A stretch of 43,643 nt of DNA, taken from NCBI GenBank assembly GCA_025462865.1, contig JAOAPI010000096.1, forward strand, positions 1 through 43,643. The letters are read 5' to 3'. Of this stretch, positions 33,183 through 41,010 are shown one piece after another. This stretch comes from Candidatus Sulfotelmatobacter sp. Its GTDB lineage: Bacteria; Acidobacteriota; Terriglobia; Terriglobales; Acidobacteriaceae. The first letter of the stretch is position 1. Each line of letters opens with the position of its first letter. A program made the position numbers and the translations under genes. Under the pieces are notes generated by a model. The model was not told the DNA's origin and did no database searches. It was given only the letters and a program-made list of their open reading frames with translations.

Positions 33183-33908
33183 CTATGGCCGCGCATACGC
33201 CGGGCTGTCTGGGTCAGGCCGGTCATAGTCTCGTCCGTATTTATTCTTGTGGGCCAGTTCTAGATTGGATTCAGGCAGACTGAAACTTCCGAGGAATGTA
33301 TCGCCCTGGGTCACGGTAATTTCTCGCTCCACGGCCTGCAGAGCATCGGGTGAAACCGACGGATGGAAAACGTGCAACTGGTAGCGGCCCGGAGCCACGT
33401 CGGCAATACTGATCTCGCCGCGCCATCTGGAGACCGCGTAGTACGGTGTATTCAGAGCAATCACCACCGCGCTCATCTGAGGGTGAATGTTGCAGAAGAT
33501 ATAAGAGATGCCCGGCTTATCGAATTGCACAAATTGCGTGCTTCCGCTCTCGTACAAGCCCAAATCAAAGCGCTTCCCATCGAACAGCGAAAACACATTG
33601 TGAAAAAACGGATCGTGATTGGGAAACTCCACCTTCCCGCCTGCCGGAATTACCAGCAGGGAAGGGTGGAACATTTTATCCTTCTGCACGAGCTGCGGAA
33701 TTTGCGATGCCTGTTGCAGCGGCATCGCAGGAGCTGGCGTTGTTCCCAAAGGGGTCAGCCAGACCACAACCTTCGAAGCGTCTCCGAGGCGCCGGCCGTT
33801 TCTTGTGAGCTCGACTCTGCCCTTCAGTTCAACATTCTGGGCAGAGGCGAATACACACAACATCAGCAAGATCCACCAGGCACGCGGGCAAATCGCGAGG
33901 CGAAGCAT
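33183..33908 (-). CDS. Secreted cupredoxin-like protein
   Basis: The product is 241 aa with a signal peptide (about 8-24, ILLMLCVFASAQ). The first part is a carboxypeptidase-regulatory-like beta domain (VELKGRVELTRNGRRLGDASKVVVWL). A cupredoxin fold follows with a possible type 1 copper site: His in NHDPFFHNVFS, then Cys, His and Met in FCNIHPQM. The FPNHDPFFHNVFSLFDGKRFDLGLY pattern is typical of methylamine-utilisation-like plastocyanin relatives in acidobacteria and planctomycetes. It may carry electrons or bind copper outside the cytoplasm. Its start comes 2 nt after the porin stop, so it is the last gene of the regulator-kinase-porin operon. Confidence 0.82.
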   Translation of the reverse strand: MLRLAICPRAWWILLMLCVFASAQNVELKGRVELTRNGRRLGDASKVVVWLTPLGTTPAPAMPLQQASQIPQLVQKDKMFHPSLLVIPAGGKVEFPNHDPFFHNVFSLFDGKRFDLGLYESGSTQFVQFDKPGISYIFCNIHPQMSAVVIALNTPYYAVSRWRGEISIADVAPGRYQLHVFHPSVSPDALQAVEREITVTQGDTFLGSFSLPESNLELAHKNKYGRDYDRPDPDSPAYARP

Positions 33909-33910
33909 CT

Positions 33911-35563
33911 TCAGAACAGTATCCCCATGGCAAGATTGACCTGATTCGTTGCACTGGCATTGCTATAGACGGGAAAGCTGTGCAACCGTCTGAACTCCGC
34001 GGAAAGCACCAAGTCGGACCTCGGTCGGTAAACGAGGTTTCCCAGCGCCCCACGATTTCGTCCCAGAATGGTTATGAAGTTGTTGGCGTCAACAGCGAAG
34101 CCCCGTACGTCACTGGCAAATGCGTCGTCCTCTGCAAACACGCCATTCAATTCCAGCTTCGGTGTTAGCTGCAACTTGAGCTGCGTCCACCCCCCGGCGG
34201 AGTCCAAGCCGCGGATAGGGGTGGTTGGTAACGATGGATCGCCGCCAAATAAAACCGCCCGGCCAATGCCCGCGCCCAAGCCCCCCACCCCTCGTCCCCG
34301 ATAAAATTCTCCAGACAGCGTCAAACGGCGAAGAATGGGAATCTGCCAATCCGTCATGCCCGCCCAGGCATCGACGTAGCGGTCCCAACCCCAGTTCTGC
34401 CGTCCGTAGTATCCCGCTACGGCAAAACTTAAGGGATGCTCGAACACCGGCCGCGACCATGCGGTGCGCAGCGCGTAAGCCGGCCGTCCCGAGCGTTCTC
34501 CGGCCTGCAGGGTGCGTAAGTATGGGTTATAGGGCGGTTCCCAATTGAGATTGTCGAGGATTCCCGCCTGCAGAGTAACCGTCTGTTGGTGCGAAAGATC
34601 GAATCGATGTTCAATGCGAATCTGAGGCGTCCATCCCCACAGATTTCCCGCATAGGCAAATGCCGGAGTCGCTAACGATGCGAACGACGTTGGAGAAAGA
34701 GGGGAGAAGAACAGCGAATCCTGTCCCGTAATTACTGATGTATTTTTCCAGTCGAGCCGCAGACTGGCGGTCTGCATCCGAGCGATGCCGAAGTTAACTC
34801 CATTCGGAGTCGATGGAAATCCTCCCGCAAAATCAAACTCCACATGGGCTGAACTTTTTGCCCCGGCCAGGTTTGGGCCGAAAATTTCAAGCCCAATCTC
34901 GGTTTGCCGCAGCGTGGCTCCAAGACTGGCTACAGGATCGCCGGGCGCGACTGGCTGCGCGAAGTTCGGAAAGTCCGCATTATCGGACGCTCCAACATTG
35001 CGAAAGGCGTTCATCAGGACAATCCCGGATAGTCGGGCGCGATATTTGCCCGCCGTTTCAACCTTGGTCTGGTATTGCTCGTCAATCTTCGAACCCAGCA
35101 GCTGCGTGGATTCTTCCAGCTTTTGCACCCGGCCCCCCAGGTCCATAGGCTCGACTGAGACCTGCGCACTCTGAGAGCTTGAAACCGCGGCGCTGCCCGA
35201 GGAACTGTCGTACTGTGAGGAACCGTACTGAGAAGAACCGTATTGACCAGGCTGCGTTGTAGTCGGTAGAGCACGGTTCGCATTTGCAGACGCGGCAAGC
35301 GGCGCCAGAAGCCTACGCGTGTCTTGCAGTTCCTGCCGCAATTCACGCATCTCTGCTCGCGATTGTGCATTCTCGGCGCGCATCTCCTCAACCACCGTGC
35401 GTAATTCCCGCACTTGCGAGTCGAGATCGTCCGCTGCTCTGGCTCCGGTCGGCGCGGCTGTAGCGGATGTGCGCTCCTGCGCCCTTCCGATAGTAATCAA
35501 CAGGACGCACGTGGCTGCGGTCACAACGCTTCTACGGAGTGCAAGGATACCTGGTCTCTTCAC
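33911..35563 (-). CDS. Outer-membrane porin-like beta-barrel protein with coiled-coil N-terminus
   Basis: This 550-aa protein begins at GTG 4 nt after AGGAGG; the ORF extends 7 codons further up but lacks that site. A signal peptide (ALRRSVVTAATCVLLITIGRAQ) is followed by a coiled coil (about 50-95, LDSQVRELRTVVEEMRAENAQSRAEMREL) and a Gln/Ser/Tyr linker (GSSQYGSSQYDSSSG). The rest is a beta-barrel: alternating strands such as GIARMQTASLRLDWKN, QIRIEHRFDLS, LSGEFYRGRG and a terminal aromatic residue (NLAMGILF). DcaP or phosphate-selective porin (OprO/P) relatives are plausible by layout. A substrate channel across the outer membrane is inferred. Confidence 0.83.
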   Translation of the reverse strand: MKRPGILALRRSVVTAATCVLLITIGRAQERTSATAAPTGARAADDLDSQVRELRTVVEEMRAENAQSRAEMRELRQELQDTRRLLAPLAASANANRALPTTTQPGQYGSSQYGSSQYDSSSGSAAVSSSQSAQVSVEPMDLGGRVQKLEESTQLLGSKIDEQYQTKVETAGKYRARLSGIVLMNAFRNVGASDNADFPNFAQPVAPGDPVASLGATLRQTEIGLEIFGPNLAGAKSSAHVEFDFAGGFPSTPNGVNFGIARMQTASLRLDWKNTSVITGQDSLFFSPLSPTSFASLATPAFAYAGNLWGWTPQIRIEHRFDLSHQQTVTLQAGILDNLNWEPPYNPYLRTLQAGERSGRPAYALRTAWSRPVFEHPLSFAVAGYYGRQNWGWDRYVDAWAGMTDWQIPILRRLTLSGEFYRGRGVGGLGAGIGRAVLFGGDPSLPTTPIRGLDSAGGWTQLKLQLTPKLELNGVFAEDDAFASDVRGFAVDANNFITILGRNRGALGNLVYRPRSDLVLSAEFRRLHSFPVYSNASATNQVNLAMGILF

Positions 35564-35615
35564 ACATCCTCCTGCGCGACACACGGATCTTCTGGAAATC
35601 GAAAGTGAACGGGGA

Positions 35616-37508
35616 CTACGTGTCCGAATGTCGAATTGAGTTTTCAGTCATTCGATCGCTATTTACAGGCGAAAACGGGTCGCCCGTTCGCTCGTCATCG
35701 GCTTCAGTGTAGCCATGAGGACCGCCTCCGGGAATGGTGATTCGAAAAACGGTGCATGCATCCGAAGTACGTTCCATCAGAACTTTGCCACCGTGATCCT
35801 GCACGATCTTCTGTACGACCGTGAGTCCCAGTCCCGTACCATTCTCCTTGCCGAAGCTTACGAAGGGATGAAAGAGCTTTCCGCGAATCTCCTCGGCAAT
35901 CCCCGGGCCGTTATCGGATACCGCAATCGTGACTTCTGAACCTGCTCGCTCAACGGTGACTGTAACTCTACCCAAACTGCCGGGCGCAGCCTCGCAAGCA
36001 TTCAACAAAAGATTGTACAAAGCTCGCTCCAGCTTGCGCGGATCGAACCAGGCTGAATTTTGTCCATTCGCCTTTATCTCGATCAGCGTGCCCTGATGGC
36101 GCGGGTGCAACCGCACTGCCTGCATGGCCCGCTGCACCGTTTCCACGACGCTGGCGTAGGTCGGATTCATCGACTCTCTGGTTCGCGCAAACTCCAGCAG
36201 CGAGTCAATGAGATCAGTCATTTGGTTCACGCCGGTCCGTACCTCTTGATAGAGTTCTTCCCGTTGTGCGGAAGTCAACCCACCGTCGCAAAGAAACTCG
36301 GAGTTCGCGACAACAGCCGCCAGCGCATGGCGCAGATCATGGGAAATGGAACTGGCCATGCGTCCGATGGTGGCCAACTGCTCCGACTCCAGCAGCGCCT
36401 GTTGCGTCTTGAGCAGGCTCGACCTCATGCGGTCGAAGGCTGAGGTGAGTTCGGCCACTTCGTCACTGCCACGGGCATCAAGGGGATGATGAAAGTCTCC
36501 ATGCTCCAAAGCGCGCACGCCCTCTACCAGGCTGGCAAGTGGACGCGTGAAAGTGTGGGAAATAAGGAACACCAGCCCGCTGCCTATCAAAACTGCCGTC
36601 AGACCGAGCAGCAGCAAAAGGCGGTTCAGATTGTTGAGGAACTTTGCTGCCTCATCGTACGATCCCAGTACTGTCAATCGCACAGGAGTTTCCCGCTCAC
36701 CGGACAAGTCGAGAGAGGTGGTTACAAAATTCTCGTTGCCAACCTCGACATCGTGGGGCGCGCTCTGAGATGAGCCCGCGGCGGCCAGCGCGCGTACTCC
36801 TGGCTCCAGCGCCTGCCCAGGCGTTAGAGTCGTAGCCACAATCTCATCGCCGTAGGAAAAAACCACCTCACTCGCTGACACTTTGCTAATCTCGTGGGCC
36901 AAACGGTCATCGATTTCGTATCCGATGATAAGAAATCCCAGCAAGGGACCTTCCGTCTTGGCGCCGAAATATACCGGCTGTACGAACGTCTGGTATAGAT
37001 GGTGATCCCCAAACCACCAGTAGCTTGGGCGCTCCTCATTCAAGGATCGCTCGAAGTATTTTTGCGCCGCATCCCGGTTGAACCCGGTGGATTTCGTGTG
37101 CAGCGCCACTACGTCACCATTGCGATTGCTCAGCACCAGAAGATCGCTCCCGGTCAACTGCCACACGTCTTTCGAAGCATCCTGAATGGTGGCGGGATCG
37201 TGGGCGGTCATGATCGCACGCGTGATCGGAAGGTTGGCCACCAATTCGGCCGAGTGCGTCAGCATCCCTTCGCGATCGTGCTGGAAATTCTGGAAGGTCG
37301 TGACAGAGTTCCGCAGATCCTGCACGATGCCTTCCCGCACACGTTTTTGCACACTGTGCCGGACAACCAGAAGGCTGAGAGCCGTAAGGCCGGCTGTGAT
37401 CACGACCATGGAAAGCAGAAAGCGCGTGCGCAGCCGCGTTCGAGGCACCAGCGTGCTTCCGGAATATTCTGGGAAAGTTGGCGAGACGGATTCAGGTAAA
37501 GGAAGCAA
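35616..37508 (-). CDS. Sensor histidine kinase with extracytoplasmic Cache-type domain and HAMP
   Basis: This 630-aa kinase has a membrane helix at about 28-48, an extracytoplasmic region of roughly 240 residues that looks like a double Cache (dCache_3-type) sensor, a second helix at about 296-316 (LLLLLGLTAVLIGSGLVFLI) and a HAMP domain (FTRPLASLVEGVRALEHGDFHHPL). HisKA carries His390 in SISHDLRHALAAV, in which the usual Pro after HDLRH is replaced by Ala. HATPase_c has LLLNACEAAPG, DNGPGIAEEI and GTGLGLTVV. It sits 6 nt after the OmpR-type regulator gene and upstream of the porin. The likely ligand is a small molecule, with identity unknown. Confidence 0.9.
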   Translation of the reverse strand: MLPLPESVSPTFPEYSGSTLVPRTRLRTRFLLSMVVITAGLTALSLLVVRHSVQKRVREGIVQDLRNSVTTFQNFQHDREGMLTHSAELVANLPITRAIMTAHDPATIQDASKDVWQLTGSDLLVLSNRNGDVVALHTKSTGFNRDAAQKYFERSLNEERPSYWWFGDHHLYQTFVQPVYFGAKTEGPLLGFLIIGYEIDDRLAHEISKVSASEVVFSYGDEIVATTLTPGQALEPGVRALAAAGSSQSAPHDVEVGNENFVTTSLDLSGERETPVRLTVLGSYDEAAKFLNNLNRLLLLLGLTAVLIGSGLVFLISHTFTRPLASLVEGVRALEHGDFHHPLDARGSDEVAELTSAFDRMRSSLLKTQQALLESEQLATIGRMASSISHDLRHALAAVVANSEFLCDGGLTSAQREELYQEVRTGVNQMTDLIDSLLEFARTRESMNPTYASVVETVQRAMQAVRLHPRHQGTLIEIKANGQNSAWFDPRKLERALYNLLLNACEAAPGSLGRVTVTVERAGSEVTIAVSDNGPGIAEEIRGKLFHPFVSFGKENGTGLGLTVVQKIVQDHGGKVLMERTSDACTVFRITIPGGGPHGYTEADDERTGDPFSPVNSDRMTENSIRHSDT

Positions 37509-37514
37509 AGGATT

Positions 37515-38258
37515 TCAGCGAACGAACTTATAACCCATTCCGTGCACCGTGCGGAAGTGCACCGGACTGGCCGGGTCGCGCTCCAGTTTCTGGCGCAGCT
37601 TCAGGATATGGTTATCCACGGTGCGCGTCGAGGGATAATTTTGGTATCCCCAAACCTCGTTCAGCAACTCATCCCGGCTGATTACTCGGTCCGCGTTTTG
37701 CACTAGAAACTGCAACGTCTTGAATTCCTGGGCGGTCAATACCACGATCTTGTCGTCACGGACTACTTCCATTTTCTTGAAGTCGATTGAGATGCCATCG
37801 AAATTAACGCGGTTGACGGTCGCCGTTCTCGACGTGTGCCGAAGGGCCGCACGGACGCGCGCCAGCAATTCCCTCGGACTAAAGGGCTTGGTTACGTAAT
37901 CGTCCGCCCCTAATTCAAGCAGCAGAACTTTGTCGGAGACATCGCTGGTTGCGCTGAGCACGATGATCGGCAACGAAGGTGCCTGGGCTTTAATCTCCTT
38001 GCACACGTCACTGCCGGAAAGTTTCGGCAGGCGAAGATCGAGAATGACCACTGCCGGGGCCGCCGCCTGGAAACTTTCCAGCGCCGACTTTCCATTCGCC
38101 TGGATCTCCACCGCATATCCCTCGGATTCGAAGAGCCGCTTCAAGGCCTTCTGAACCGCGGGGTCGTCTTCCACCACCAAAATTCTTCCCAACGGCCTCG
38201 CGGAATTCGTTGCATCTCCCATTCGCGCTACGCTGATCGGTATCATGGTTTGGCCCAT
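37515..38258 (-). CDS. OmpR/PhoB-family response regulator
   Basis: This 247-aa DNA-binding regulator has a receiver domain with acidic pocket (VVEDDP), phosphoacceptor Asp74 in VILDLRLPKLSG, Lys in DDYVTKPFSPRELLARVRAALRH, and a winged helix ending in the recognition helix RTVDNHILKLRQKLE and HGMGYKFV. It begins after GAGGGT upstream. Position and spacing (6 nt to the kinase) make it the partner of the Cache-type kinase. Three TTTGAC direct repeats lie about 120-150 bp upstream and could be its own binding site. Confidence 0.92.
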   Translation of the reverse strand: MGQTMIPISVARMGDATNSARPLGRILVVEDDPAVQKALKRLFESEGYAVEIQANGKSALESFQAAAPAVVILDLRLPKLSGSDVCKEIKAQAPSLPIIVLSATSDVSDKVLLLELGADDYVTKPFSPRELLARVRAALRHTSRTATVNRVNFDGISIDFKKMEVVRDDKIVVLTAQEFKTLQFLVQNADRVISRDELLNEVWGYQNYPSTRTVDNHILKLRQKLERDPASPVHFRTVHGMGYKFVR

Positions 38259-38376
38259 AAGGTTACCCTCACTGCATTACTGTCGGTCTCTTTGGAGCTG
38301 GATCAGGACTGGCGGATTGCGCCCCGAGCACTCCTCAACCACTCGAAGCTTACAACCTTTCAGGCCACTTTCAGCG

Positions 38377-38405
38377 TTTGACGAGAAGTTTGACAAATTT
38401 TTGAC
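38377..38405 (+). promoter_or_regulatory. Three phased TTTGAC repeats, Pho-box-like
   Basis: TTTGAC occurs at 38377-38382, 38389-38394 and 38400-38405, spaced 12 and 11 bp. On the minus strand this reads as tandem GTCAAA/TTGTCA units with the 11-bp period typical of PhoB/OmpR-family binding (Pho box TGTCA-N6-TGTCA). It lies between the diverging response-regulator and TrmJ-like genes, about 120-145 bp from each start. Confidence 0.45.
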
Positions 38406-38506
38406 AATTGCCGAACCCCACGAACACAGGTTACGGCGTATGGCTTGCTAGTAGATGCTGCGGATGGGAAGACGGCTACAAAGGAAACTCGCCGGTGCGC
38501 CTGCCG

Positions 38507-38512
38507 TAGAAT
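38507..38512 (+). promoter_or_regulatory. Candidate -10 box before the TrmJ-like gene
   Basis: TAGAAT ends 9 nt before the TTG start at 38522, again leaving almost no leader. No -35 is convincing. Confidence 0.3.
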
Positions 38513-38521
38513 GTTGTTACC

Positions 38522-39265
38522 TTGCCGGTTTCTGCTGAATTCGATCGTTTGCGCGTTGTATTAGTGGATGCGCGCAATCCACTAAACATCGGCGCCGCTG
38601 CACGTGCCATGAGCAATTTTGGGTTTCTGCATCTGCGGCTAGTGAATCCCTACGACGTGGCGTTTCAAAACGCTCGCTCCGCTGTCGGCGCCGCCGATGT
38701 CCTCGCCAACGCCGAGAAGTTTGAAACTGTAGCCGAAGCGGTTGCCGACTGCTCGCTTGTAGTTGGCACCACGGCGGTGGGTCATCGCGATCTGCAGCAT
38801 TCCCTTCAGCGCCTGGAGGCGGGGGCTCCTCTTATTCGCCGGCACCTCGCGACTGGCCCTTGCGCGCTGTTGTTCGGATCGGAAAAGTTCGGCCTCTCGA
38901 ATCAGGATATGAGCCATTGCCATTGGCTCATGCACATTCCCACTCGAGAAGAACACTTCTCCATGAATTTGGGACAGGCCGTTGCAGTGTGTCTGTACGA
39001 GTTAAAGCGCGACGCCGATGCTCCTGTTAACCCAGGGGAGGGAAGTCCAGCATCGTCAGCGGAAATAGAAAGAATCCATGACGTTCTACTCACTGCGCTC
39101 CGCGCCAGCAACTATCCAAAACTAAACACCTCGGATTCCTTCGATGGCGCAGTCCGCCGCCTGGTCCGCCGCCTCAGCTTGCAAACCGGGGATGCCGAAT
39201 TTCTGCTTGGCATGCTGCGACAGATTGTCTGGAAGCTAAAAAGAAACGAGCAGGCGGAAAGTTGA
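38522..39265 (+). CDS. trmJ: tRNA/rRNA 2'-O-methyltransferase, SPOUT superfamily (TrmJ-like)
   Basis: The 247-aa product starts at TTG. It has the alpha/beta-knot features of SpoU-type enzymes: LRVVLVDARNPLNIGAAARAMSNFGFLHLRLVNP, then LLFGSEKFGLSNQDMSHCHWLMHIPT, and LGQAVAVCLYEL. The C-terminal part is a small helical extension (IHDVLLTALRASNYPKLN ... RLVRRLSLQTGDAEFLLGMLRQIVWKLKR), like TrmJ, which methylates the 2'-hydroxyl of position 32 of tRNA. Length and layout fit TrmJ rather than TrmH. Exact substrate is not provable here. Confidence 0.88.
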   Translation: MPVSAEFDRLRVVLVDARNPLNIGAAARAMSNFGFLHLRLVNPYDVAFQNARSAVGAADVLANAEKFETVAEAVADCSLVVGTTAVGHRDLQHSLQRLEAGAPLIRRHLATGPCALLFGSEKFGLSNQDMSHCHWLMHIPTREEHFSMNLGQAVAVCLYELKRDADAPVNPGEGSPASSAEIERIHDVLLTALRASNYPKLNTSDSFDGAVRRLVRRLSLQTGDAEFLLGMLRQIVWKLKRNEQAES

Positions 39266-39351
39266 AAACGATGCCATCCACGCAAATCGCTTGTACGGCA
39301 GCTAGGAAATGCGCGAGAGCAGTGCGTCCGTTTCAGGAGTAGGACAGACTT

Positions 39352-40683
39352 TTATGACGGCTTGAGCTCCGTTGGAAATACCTGAACTGACCTTCGAGCA
39401 AATTCAAAGCGCAATAACCATTCACTCGTGACAACTTGTCCATTTGCCCGACGTGGTGTGAATTTCCAACGCTGGGCTGCTGCCAGCGCCTTATTCGCAA
39501 AATACTGGCTCGGTCCGTGCGTGACAAATTTTGCCTGCGAAACGTTCCCCGCAGGGTCCACCGTAACCTGTACAGTGACTTTCAAACGCCCGGTAACGGT
39601 TTCCAGTGCACTTCGCGAGACTTCCGGCTGAACCTGATGAAGTACACGGCCTGGGATAACCCCTTTTTGTCCGCCCTTTTCCGAAAATGGCGCGGGGGAT
39701 TGCGCGGCGGTATTGTCATTGGACGTCTGGGGTGCCGCAGATTGAGTTTCGGTGGCGGATCCGTCTGTGCGATGCACTAGAACTTTGATCGCAAGCCCTG
39801 CTCCCAGTAAAATCGCCGCGAGAACAACGATTGCCAGGATCCAAGCGTTCGGTCTGCGCTGCGGCCGTTGTGCTTCTACTGTTTTTTCCGAGCCGTCCGC
39901 AGTGAGCGCTCGCAGCCGCCTGACGACATCATGCACCGTGCACCTTGAGTGCGGATCGGCCTGCAAACACTGCCGCGCAATTTCATGAAGAGGTTGCGGA
40001 ATTGTTTTGGGCACGGCAACCACTCCTCCATTGCCGCCCTTCGCCTTCGGCTCTTTCTGTGTGAGGACCGCGATCAGCGTCATTCCCAGCGACCAAACGT
40101 CAGCAGCCGGCGACAGCCCTGCGGTCGCAACCTCCGGCGCATCGTATGCGCTGGCTGTGCGCGGGCCATCCAGGTCGCCCATTTTGCGCAGGCTGTCCGT
40201 AGAGAGTTTTAACTGATTGTCGACCGCGGTGATGTTTGAAGGTGCGACCCTGCCATGCACAAATCCCGCCCGATGAATAAAGCCCAATGCTTCGGCTGCG
40301 GGTGGAAGCATCTCCGAAGCCTCAGCCGGAGAAAGGGGCCGCACTGGAAGAATCTCGGCCAGATTTTCCTCCGCGCACTCCATGACCACATACAGAAGGC
40401 GCGTCCCATCAAGCTGGCAGCGTCCGCATTCAAACAACTGAATCAGATGAGAGTGGGAGAGTTTTGAAATGGCCGCCCATCGGGCGAGTTGAGCGTCTGC
40501 GTCCATCCCTTGCGAGGGTATGAGCTTGATGGCGGTCTTCCGTCCTCCGCCTGGTCGCTCGGTCAAGAAAACAGCGCTATGATCCGACCCTCCCAGCCAC
40601 TGTCGCAGCGGGAACTTTCCGTCAACAACTCTGCCTACCCAATTTTTTCCCAAGTCTGTCGGAGTGCTCATAGTCTGCGACAT
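39352..40683 (-). CDS. Pseudokinase-like protein with transmembrane helix and TonB C-terminal domain
   Basis: This 443-aa fusion has a kinase-like domain (about 15-270), a membrane helix at about 288-311 (AWILAIVVLAAILLGAGLAI) and a TonB C-terminal domain (about 350-443, GRLKVTVQVTVDPAGNVSQAKFVTHGPSQYF ... AAAQRWKFTP). The ATP-anchoring Lys53 (AIKLIP) is kept. The catalytic loop HRDLKPSN is replaced by H143-G-R-V-A-P-S-N150, so the catalytic Asp and Lys are Arg and Ala, and the DFG motif is absent (NQLKLSTDSLRK). It is therefore probably a catalytically dead kinase that binds ligands or partners inside the cell and couples to a periplasmic TonB-like domain. It starts just left of the tRNA-Lys gene. 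Confidence 0.85.
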   Translation of the reverse strand: MSQTMSTPTDLGKNWVGRVVDGKFPLRQWLGGSDHSAVFLTERPGGGRKTAIKLIPSQGMDADAQLARWAAISKLSHSHLIQLFECGRCQLDGTRLLYVVMECAEENLAEILPVRPLSPAEASEMLPPAAEALGFIHRAGFVHGRVAPSNITAVDNQLKLSTDSLRKMGDLDGPRTASAYDAPEVATAGLSPAADVWSLGMTLIAVLTQKEPKAKGGNGGVVAVPKTIPQPLHEIARQCLQADPHSRCTVHDVVRRLRALTADGSEKTVEAQRPQRRPNAWILAIVVLAAILLGAGLAIKVLVHRTDGSATETQSAAPQTSNDNTAAQSPAPFSEKGGQKGVIPGRVLHQVQPEVSRSALETVTGRLKVTVQVTVDPAGNVSQAKFVTHGPSQYFANKALAAAQRWKFTPRRANGQVVTSEWLLRFEFARRSVQVFPTELKPS

Positions 40684-40850
40684 AGCGAAGAGTTATTCTA
40701 TTCCACAGCCCCGCTTCGGCGCTCGTAAAGTGCGGTGGAAAATATCTAATAGCGCCCAATGACGGCCTGATAAACGCTCGGAGGACGCGAACCAGTGCGT
40801 AGTACCCCCCGGCATTTCGTGCTCGATAATATGTTAGATTGGAGGAAAGT

Positions 40851-40926
40851 GGGCGCGTAGCTCAGTTGGTAGAGCAATGCCCTTTTAAGGCATGGGTCGC
40901 AGGTTCGAGTCCTGCCGCGCTCACCA
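40851..40926 (+). tRNA. tRNA-Lys(UUU)
   Basis: This 76-nt tRNA includes an encoded CCA end. The acceptor arms GGGCGCG and CGCGCTC pair over seven positions with one G-T pair. The D arm AGCTCAGTTGGTAGAGC, the anticodon arm ATGCC-CTTTTAA-GGCAT with anticodon TTT, and the T arm with GTTCGAGTC are all typical. The anticodon reads lysine AAA/AAG codons. The integrase gene begins 84 nt downstream and points back at it, so the tRNA is the integration target. Confidence 0.97.
40901..40926 (+). other. Likely attachment-site segment in the tRNA-Lys 3' end
   Basis: Tyrosine integrases of this sort recombine within the 3' end of a tRNA, restoring the gene on integration. The T arm, acceptor and CCA part of tRNA-Lys directly abuts the integrase side. 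A second copy should lie at the far end of the element, outside this window; no second copy was found within it, so the exact core is not defined. Confidence 0.4.
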
Positions 40927-41010
40927 GATTTTTCAACGACTTGCACATGCGGTTTGTTGTTGGCACTGTAAGTTAACTGTAAATTAAGAAAAACGGACTC
41001 TGAAAACCGT

